64,000 bases of DNA from Polychytrium aggregatum. Lineage: Eukaryota > Chytridiomycota > Chytridiomycetes > Polychytriales. This document shows, piece by piece, positions 57,721 to 64,000 of this stretch. The position numbers and the translations under genes are program-made. The stretch covers positions 682,001 through 746,000 of the forward strand of contig NW_026516210.1 of NCBI RefSeq assembly GCF_025602895.1, in the 5' to 3' direction. How positions within the stretch are numbered: the stretch's first letter is position 1; each line of letters starts with the position of its first letter. The notes beneath the pieces were generated by a model, which did no database searches, was not told the origin of the DNA, and saw only the letters and a list, made by a program, of their open reading frames with translations.

Positions 57721-59415
57721 TCATGCCTTCTGCACAAGGTTTCGCTTGACTTGCCCAAGCGCCTCTTCCAGGAGCAGCTGCTCCGAGTGGGTCAGTTGCG
57801 ACGAGCTCGACTCTGTCGTCTTGATCCATTCGCGGTCCCAAGGCAGCGAGGTGGTTGGTGAAAGCCGGCAGAGCGCCCACCGGATCCGCACCAAGTCAGC
57901 CGAGACGAACGAGTCGAATCGCTCGCCGACATAGACGACCACGGCGTCGAGGAGCTTTGCGGTGTCGAGCGGCGGCTGGACCTGGGCCAGCGAGACGAGC
58001 GTCGTGGCAAGCAGAGGATGGTGCTGGCGAGGGTCGAGCGGGATCGACTTGGGCGAGCTCGGATGGATCTTGGTGGCATTGCTGAGGACGACGGCCCACC
58101 GTCGGGCGGCACTGGCAAAGAGCCCGGACGAGTGTAAATCGTGGACGATAGCGAACTGGAGGGTCGACGTGGCCGTTTCATAGTCCAGCCGGTCCCAGAG
58201 CCGAGTCCATGCTGGGATGGAGCAGGCGAGCAGTTCGTGCGAGGGTTTGAGACCAGCCCGGTCCAGGGACAGAACCAGAGCCGTAAGGCCGCTGGCCTCG
58301 ATCAGCTCTCGATCGAATCCAGAGCGATGCACAAGCGAGTCTGCAATCCGGGCAAACACACCGCAGCACACAGGACGCAGCTCCTCATCGTCCAGCAAGC
58401 GGCCCGCCCACAGAGTCTTGCTCCAGTCCAGCAGCTCCTGCGCAGAGAAGGTTTCGATGTGGCGGCACATGAGGTTGGACCAGATCACAACCTGCTTGCT
58501 GTCGAGGTGGCGGCCTTGGAGCGCTGCATCAAACGACCGCACCAGATCAGCGGGCGGCAGCAACTGTCTCTGAGCATCGATCCGGCGGAATGCCAGCGCA
58601 CGGAGCTCCTCGGAGAGTTTGGCCTCTAACTGCAGCCCTGAAAAGTTGAGGTGGGTAAAGGCCCAGAAGATCTTGGTTAGGCTCGAGATGCTGAGGGCCG
58701 ACGGGCTGGACATTTGCGATGGTGATGTTGACGATGGAGGTGTTGACGATGTTGACGATGATGACGATGATGACGATGATAGTGGCGATGATGACGATGG
58801 AACAGAGGCACCAGACAGTTCGTGGGATGTCTGAGACTGCGACGGCGACGACGACGGGACCGCGTTGGTCCTGAGCTTTTCCAGCACCTGGAGGGCGATG
58901 GACGACGTCAGAGGCGAGTTTGGCAGATGGAGCAGCGCAAGCGCTTCGGCCACATCCGCGAGCTGTTGGTCAGACCAAGTGTCGATAGGCGATGGTGACG
59001 ACGGCTCCAGCGACGCCTGCAGAATGGCGAGCAGGTTGGCGTTGAGACAGCCATCATGGGCAAGCTTGCGAAAGGCGCCGATCTGCTGGCTGAGAGTAAG
59101 CTGGTCGGGATGGCGCCGGTCCAGCTCGGCAGAGAGGAGAAAGATGCGGTCGGCCAGGGTCTGGGCGGGCGTGTTGTATCGGGCAATGTGGTCGAGGAGA
59201 TCGGGGGTGGCGAGCTTCTTGAGATTCCAGTCCCGCTCGATCCGATAGAGCCGTCGTTGGTTCCAGAGCACCGGAGATGGAGCTGCACGATCGGCGACCG
59301 AAGCGGAACGCAGCCGAGGAACCGAGGGAAGGTCAGACGACAGCCAGGGCCTGGGATGCGGGCACGGCAGGATATGCCGATGCGGACGAGCGACGCTCTT
59401 GGACAGAGAGGCCAT
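57721..59415 (-). CDS. Uncharacterised helical protein, possibly mitochondrial
   Basis: A single exon of 564 residues from the ATG at 59415. The first 40 residues are Arg/Ser-rich without acidic residues (MASLSKSVARPHRHILPCPH), like a mitochondrial presequence. The body looks all-helical, with repeated Leu/Ala helix pairs (DLLDHIARYNTPAQTL, QIGAFRKLAHDGCLNANLL, DLVRIRWALCRLSP). It is broken by a Ser/Pro/Thr run at about 195-240 encoded by GATGAC-type repeats. The pattern recalls helical-repeat RNA-binding proteins of mitochondria (FASTK or OPR type), but I see no diagnostic motif and no RAP domain. Being intronless among intron-rich genes is unusual. The protein is unknown; the gene call itself is fairly safe. 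Confidence 0.7.
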   Translation of the reverse strand: MASLSKSVARPHRHILPCPHPRPWLSSDLPSVPRLRSASVADRAAPSPVLWNQRRLYRIERDWNLKKLATPDLLDHIARYNTPAQTLADRIFLLSAELDRRHPDQLTLSQQIGAFRKLAHDGCLNANLLAILQASLEPSSPSPIDTWSDQQLADVAEALALLHLPNSPLTSSIALQVLEKLRTNAVPSSSPSQSQTSHELSGASVPSSSSPLSSSSSSSSSTSSTPPSSTSPSQMSSPSALSISSLTKIFWAFTHLNFSGLQLEAKLSEELRALAFRRIDAQRQLLPPADLVRSFDAALQGRHLDSKQVVIWSNLMCRHIETFSAQELLDWSKTLWAGRLLDDEELRPVCCGVFARIADSLVHRSGFDRELIEASGLTALVLSLDRAGLKPSHELLACSIPAWTRLWDRLDYETATSTLQFAIVHDLHSSGLFASAARRWAVVLSNATKIHPSSPKSIPLDPRQHHPLLATTLVSLAQVQPPLDTAKLLDAVVVYVGERFDSFVSADLVRIRWALCRLSPTTSLPWDREWIKTTESSSSQLTHSEQLLLEEALGQVKRNLVQKA

Positions 59416-59566
59416 GGCGGCGACGGTTGGGCAGCGACGAGATCGAGGCAGAGCGGTGTGGACGGATGGCGACCGATGACTGCCGACAAGGCCTGCGGGA
59501 TGTGCACGACGAGACGCAGTCCAGCGATGCGATCGACCGGGAGGGTTACCAATCCAGACTGTTGAC

Positions 59567-59750
59567 CATCAACCGGATGGCTGGCGACTATCAACCGGAT
59601 GACTGGCGACTATCAACCGGATGACTGGCGACTATCAACCGGATGACTGGCGACTATCAACCGGATGACTGGCGACTATCAACCGGATGACTGGCGACTA
59701 TCAACCGGATGACTGGCGACTATCAACCGGATGGCTGGCGACTATCACCT
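59567..59750 (+). repeat. 22-bp minisatellite, eight copies
   Basis: Unit TCAACCGGATGACTGGCGAC plus TA. Six or seven copies are identical; the first and last carry GGCTGG in place of GACTGG. Confidence 0.95.
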
Positions 59751-59752
59751 TT

Positions 59753-59845
59753 GTCGACTATCATCTCTGTCGATCATCATCTTTGTCGACTATCATCTCT
59801 GTCGATACATCATCTTTGTCGACTATCATCTCTGTCGGTACATCT
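59753..59845 (+). repeat. Second minisatellite (GTCGACTATCATCTCT units)
   Basis: Alternating GACTATCATCTCTGTC and ATCATCTTTGTC units, about three double units, directly following the 22-bp array. Confidence 0.85.
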
Positions 59846-60393
59846 CACCGTCTCCCGCAGCGGCTCGCTGGCGGGTCCTGGTCGTGGTGACTCGTGTGGG
59901 TCCGTCATGCCAGCTCATCGCCGGGATGTGGGGGGAGGCACCCGGACGAGCCCACAGGAGCGAGCAGCCGTTTGTTGATCCCCAGCGGATGAGCACATGT
60001 CCCGCTCGGCCGCGAGCGAGTGGTGTTGTTGGCGGTGTTGTTATTGCCACTGCCGTTGTCGGCAATGTTGTTAATACTGTTGGTCATGTTGCAATCGCTG
60101 CGCTGTATTGCGATCCAGCCCGTTGATCTCACCAAGCCAAGCACAAGTTGCATCCCGAGTCAACATCCGGGTTGACATTCCCCGAGTCGACACCCGTCCA
60201 GGCCCATCGACGATGCTCACATGCCCCACGTTGTTGTTGGTCTCATGCCCACCGACAGCACCACACCACCGCCGCCCTCGTCCGCAACCGCATCTCGGCG
60301 TCGCTCCGAACCCACCAGCACCCCCGCGCTCACAGTGACTCATCCTGGCTGGCGTCATGACCCCGCCAAGTCATGTTCCCGTCGGCCCTGGAG

Positions 60394-60400
60394 TATAAAA
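60394..60400 (+). promoter_or_regulatory. TATA box of the universal stress protein gene
   Basis: TATAAAA in the context GGAGTATAAAAGACCC, 147 bp upstream of the start codon at 60547 and followed by a pyrimidine-rich leader. It is the clearest TATA box of any cellular gene in the window and suits a strongly or inducibly expressed gene. Confidence 0.75.
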
Positions 60401-60546
60401 GACCCGGCCCTGGTCGCGGCCTTCTTCCTTCCCCAGCCTGCCTCGCAAAGCCTGCCTCGCAAACCACTTTCGGTCATCTCCAGCCACCCGTCTTTTGTTC
60501 TTTGCACCCTTTCCCGCTCCTCTTTCATCCTCAGCCACCTCGCATC

Positions 60547-61354
60547 ATGGCCACCGGTATTGAAGTCGAAAACGTCCCCGTCTCCCACGCCCCCCGCACG
60601 ATCCTCATCGCCGTCGATGACTCTGAGCACGGCGTCCGCGCCCTCGAGCATGCCTTCACTCATGTCCTCAACGACGGCGACGAGGTCGTTGTCGTCACCG
60701 TTTTGAAGGCCGCCGCCGCCATCTCGTACTCGGGCGTCACCGGAACCCCCTCCGGTCTGGGTAAGTCGTTTCGCCTTGCTTGTTTGCCGTGCAACTGGCG
60801 TCGCCCCGTTTGGACCAGCATCCAGCCAACTGATCTGCTGCTTGCTCGCCTTGACCGACAGATGCCTCTGACTACGAGAACCAGAAGCTTGTAAGTTGAA
60901 CATCTCTGCGTGCTGTCTCCGCCACCGCCCTAGTCATGCCCACACACATTCTCTGCATTTGCTTCTCACACTCACTCGTCCCATATTCACTTCAGCTGCA
61001 AAACACCATCCGCGAAGTTGTCGAGAAGGTTGCTGCCAAGTATACCAAGCGCGTCCACGTCAAGGTCGAGTCGTTCATTGGCGATCCTCGACAGATCATT
61101 GTCCTCCGCGCCGACGAAGTCAAGGCCAGCCTCATCGTTGTCGGCAGCCACGGCCGATCTGGCCTGAAGAGGTATGTCCAGTCCGCTTCCTGCCGCAGTC
61201 GGCTCCCCTGTCGATGCTGGTTGTGGATATGCACTGACGCCGCTCCATTTGTCTCCCCCGACCTTTGCTCCACAGCCTCCTGCTTGGCAGTGTCTCTGCC
61301 TACGTCGTCCAGCACGCCCACACCCCTGTCCTGGTCGTCCGCCCCATTGCCTAA
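60547..61354 (+). CDS. Universal stress protein (UspA family)
   Basis: Four exons in consistent phase (60547-60760, 60862-60890, 60996-61171, 61276-61354) give 165 residues. The start TILIAVDDSEHGVRALEHAF is the family's first strand and helix. LIVVGSHGRSGLKRLLLGSVS holds the Gly-rich ATP-binding pattern G-x2-G-x9-G-S, and HTPVLVVRPI is the last strand. Family members are small cytoplasmic dimers that bind ATP and rise under stress; their molecular role in fungi is unclear. Exon 2 is only 29 nt. The promoter has a strong TATA box. Confidence 0.93.
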
Positions 61355-62636
61355 ACCGCCGAGCCGGCTATCGCAATTGACCTGTATATTTCTGCCGACA
61401 AGCCCTCACCATCATTGTTTGCAACCTCCAACACATCGTCGTATCTCTTTGGCTCTATACTCTTGCTTCATTGTTTTGCTGCTCTCTCGTTCCGCTTTGT
61501 ATCAGTTATGCCGTCTGTCATCCCCCCCACCATTGCACTTGTATCCCACTGCATTGGCTATTCTGTGCTGCTCAAGTGCAGATCCTCTCTCTTTTTGGTC
61601 TCGCTCGGCTTGCTGCTGCATGAGAGCCCCCTGCCAGCACAGCACCACCAACCCTCCTCAATACAAGCCGTTCTATACACAATTCCCACAAAATGGCAGT
61701 GCACCCGGGTGTCATGGTTGAGAGTGTAGTCTCATTGAGTTATCACTGTTGTTTTGGTTGTGGTGAGCCCGAGCACCTTCCGATCCAGCCTGCCCCGGCC
61801 TCGTCGTTCTTGGCCAGGTGCATCTCATGTGGACCGATCCCACTCTCGACTATCGAGTCCCGAGCATGTCCTTGTGCACACCATGATATGCATGAAAGCG
61901 GTTCTCGGCAAGCCTTGTCAGAACAGTGGGATGGTTCACGCCACGGCCCCTGGTCACCCACCCCAGCCGCCCACAGCCAATCAGGTTCCCTGTCCCGCCA
62001 TGGCCACAAAACATGTGTCCGTCGTCACACCACTTTTTTTGCTCCCCCGATGGCGCAACCGCCGTTGTTCATGACGCTCTTCCGGCATCCATCGCCCATA
62101 TCAACCAGTGCTCCGCCCTGGACTATCGTCTTCCAGCGCCGCCATCGCATGGATGCTTCCTCCGTCAACCCAGGATATCCTCTAGAATTGATTCCAGGCT
62201 ATTGTCCCCAGCCGCCCCCGTTTTCTCCCTCTGGCCCCACAATCAACCGTCCCCGTCGAGAAATCCTTTCGTCCTGCCGTACTCGAGCTGCACATCTGCT
62301 CGTTCCGCCGATTCGATACCTACAGAACCACACCATATTCACGAGCTCCGGACATCTTGCTCTCCAGTGTCTCGATCACCAGTGCCAACTCTCGGCTGAA
62401 TCTCACGTTTCTGTCCGAACAGCTTCGACACTGTCTCGTGGGCGCCATTGCTGTTCTGCCGAACCTTCCTCCTGCCAGACCCAAGCGTCCGAAACCCGCT
62501 GGCTGTCGCCTCCGTCCCTTGCCTGATTCCGGATCATCGGCACGCTGGCGCCCCTCGTCTTTAAAAGCAGTGCCGCCGCCCAACTCCATCCCATTGCCCT
62601 CTGTTGTGGCCATCTCAAGCCCCTCCGCGAGATTCA
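61355..62636. other. Intergenic region before the F-box gene
   Basis: About 1.3 kb. Plus-strand frames of 277 and 157 residues cross it but are Pro/Ser/His-rich shadows without domains. The region is pyrimidine-rich. No RNA gene or repeat seen. Confidence 0.45.
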
Positions 62637-64000
62637 ATGCCTCATCCGTCCACCGCCCGTTTGCACGAGCCCTCGCCCTTTGCCCGGCTTCCGACCGAAG
62701 TCCTCAAGCTGATTCTGCACCAGCTTTCCGACCCGAGCCTGTTTTCGTGTCTGCTCGTGTCCAGACGGCTCTCGGCCCTCGCCAGGGAGGAGCTGTGGCG
62801 AGCCCCACCACTCTCTGCATTTGAATCCGTGATTGGTAAGCTTGTCGCATCCAATGCAATTCGTTCGGAGACCGATCGCCGTCCAGTCCCTCGTCGACCT
62901 ATGGGCACTCGCAGTCCACTCGATACAGATGCAGCCCCGAGCATTGCCCGAGTCAGACCCGCGGGGATTACTTCGGCGCATAACCCCGGAGTTTCAGCAT
63001 CCGAATCGCCCCTGCTCTCAAGCCAACACGACTCTCTGTGTCCTGCTGAAGCTCCCACAACCACGGACGCTGTGTCGATCCGGTCGTCGGTACCATCGCC
63101 CTCGTCGCTCCGGCATCGTCAAATGGATTCGCTCGGACACACGCTCCAGCCACTGCTGCAAGTCGGACGACTCGTGCGCTCGATATCTGTTTGCCACCGT
63201 GATATGACCAAGGCCACCCCGGCAGTGCTGTGGCTCATCCTGTGGGCCTGTCCTCATCTTCGGTCCCTCAGTCTCGATGCTGGACACGACCATGTCTCCA
63301 ACAGACCCTTGATAAGCTCGGCGTTCCTTCTGCAATCGGTGTCGTTTGCGTCCAGTCTCCGATCTCTCAGTCTCGGTACATGCGACTTGCAGGACCAAAC
63401 CCTGGCCGAGCTGGCTCGACTGTGCGGACCTACACTCTCCCAATTAGCTTTAACGGACTGCAGCGCCATTACCGAGCCCGCGCTGGTCAACTTCATCTCA
63501 CAGACGCCTGGTCTCAAAGCTGTCGAGTTGGGCTCGTTCCAGTCCTACCTCGGCACATTCTCGAACCGCCTGCTGGCCGGCGAAGCCCTCGTCATGGCTC
63601 TGGCCGATCTCTCCCATCTCGAGCGTCTTTCGATCGGGCACGGCATCTGCTCGGTCCACAAGTCCTGGATGGTCGGCCTCTCGCCAAAGTTCTTTCCCTC
63701 GCTACGCTCGCTCATCTTTGCCGCCTCCCACGATACGGCATCTCCCGAGGCAATGTGTGTGTGGATATCTCACTTGAGGAGTCTCTCTGAGCTATCGCTG
63801 GCCGGCGATTTCATCAACGAAGCCGTGGTCGAACAGAGCGTCCTGGCAACAGGACGGACACTGAAGGCGCTGCATCTTATCCAAGCAAGCCAGATGACCA
63901 TCCGAGCACTCCACCTCATTGCCGAGCACTGCCCCATGGTGCGGTCCCTGCAGTACACCCTGCCCCGGTCCAATCCCAGGCTCTCTGTCTCGCCGGGCTG
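62637..64000 (+). CDS. F-box/LRR protein (runs off the right edge)
   Basis: From the ATG at 62637 a frame of more than 450 codons is open to the last base, with no intron needed. Residues 14-55 are an F-box (FARLPTEVLKLILHQLSDPS, then LFSCLLVSRRLSALAREELW), which would bind Skp1 in an SCF ubiquitin ligase. A Ser/Pro-rich linker (about 70-160) follows, then leucine-rich repeats of the F-box/LRR type (LRSLSLGTCDLQDQTLAELA, LSQLALTDCSAITEPALVNF, LSHLERLSIG, LSELSLAGDFINE) that would hold the substrate. A possible donor (ATTG|gtaagc) occurs near 62836, but reading through keeps a sensible frame. The 3' end is missing. The target is unknown. Confidence 0.85.
   Translation, partial: MPHPSTARLHEPSPFARLPTEVLKLILHQLSDPSLFSCLLVSRRLSALAREELWRAPPLSAFESVIGKLVASNAIRSETDRRPVPRRPMGTRSPLDTDAAPSIARVRPAGITSAHNPGVSASESPLLSSQHDSLCPAEAPTTTDAVSIRSSVPSPSSLRHRQMDSLGHTLQPLLQVGRLVRSISVCHRDMTKATPAVLWLILWACPHLRSLSLDAGHDHVSNRPLISSAFLLQSVSFASSLRSLSLGTCDLQDQTLAELARLCGPTLSQLALTDCSAITEPALVNFISQTPGLKAVELGSFQSYLGTFSNRLLAGEALVMALADLSHLERLSIGHGICSVHKSWMVGLSPKFFPSLRSLIFAASHDTASPEAMCVWISHLRSLSELSLAGDFINEAVVEQSVLATGRTLKALHLIQASQMTIRALHLIAEHCPMVRSLQYTLPRSNPRLSVSPG

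Larger units (their letters stand above)
59416..60546. other. Divergent intergenic region with two minisatellites
   Basis: Separates the helical-protein gene (minus) from the universal stress protein gene (plus). It includes repeats at 59567-59750 and 59753-59845, then a GTTGTTATTGCC-type patch near 60025-60085, and the TATA box at 60394. No other gene seen. Confidence 0.5.

Noticed and set aside
61693-62526. Plus-strand frame of 277 residues before the F-box gene
   Set aside because: Overlaps another open frame and is Pro/Ser/His-rich with no domain.

Overview
The window reads as nuclear DNA of an intron-rich, GC-rich early-diverging fungus, most likely a zoosporic (chytrid-type) fungus. 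The basis is many short GT-AG introns of about 40-400 nt, a nuclear tRNA-Pro, fungal-type genes (MDV1/CAF4, DML1/misato, RTC4-like), and genes usually absent from yeasts but common in zoosporic fungi (elongin-B-like ubiquitin fold, class-C-receptor-like ectodomain, LRR receptor, tandem transmembrane cyclase, NDUFAF7). The lineage is an inference, not a database match. Exon coordinates were worked out by hand from splice signals, reading phase and family motifs.

Left end (1-5600): a Ty3/gypsy-type LTR retrotransposon on the minus strand (5' LTR, Gag with a CCHC knuckle, and the start of Pol with a retropepsin DSGA motif) runs off the left edge. Its LTR sits inside a coding exon of a Tnp2/Plavaka-like DNA transposase, so two mobile elements are nested. 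Gag and Pol overlap in a -1 frame with an in-phase GGGAAAC heptamer upstream of the Gag stop.

5600-32300 is a housekeeping block: NDUFAF7 (complex I assembly methyltransferase), an MDV1/CAF4-like mitochondrial fission WD40 protein, a convergent 1269-residue tandem transmembrane adenylyl cyclase, misato/DML1, a SET/TAF-I NAP-family histone chaperone, transketolase and an RTC4-domain protein.

32300-46000: an HXXXD (BAHD-like) acyltransferase, an elongin-B-like protein, a receptor of about 26 exons that joins a class-C-receptor-type ligand-binding domain, a Cys-rich stalk and a polytopic membrane domain, and a large coiled-coil protein of unknown role.

46000-64000: a probably N-myristoylated classical tyrosine phosphatase, tRNA-Pro(UGG), an LRR-TM-SH3-like receptor whose LRR exons are each exactly 72 nt, an intronless 564-residue protein of unknown function, minisatellites, a universal stress protein with a clear TATA box, and an F-box/LRR gene that stays open to the right edge.

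Main points for a second look: (i) the tandem cyclase has its two catalytic halves in the reverse order of animal transmembrane adenylyl cyclases, and its catalytic Asn/Arg motif is completed by a 7-nt microexon; (ii) the two receptor architectures; (iii) the nested transposons and the frameshift site. Several genes (cyclase, receptors, phosphatase, F-box) look like signalling components, but nothing shows they form one pathway.
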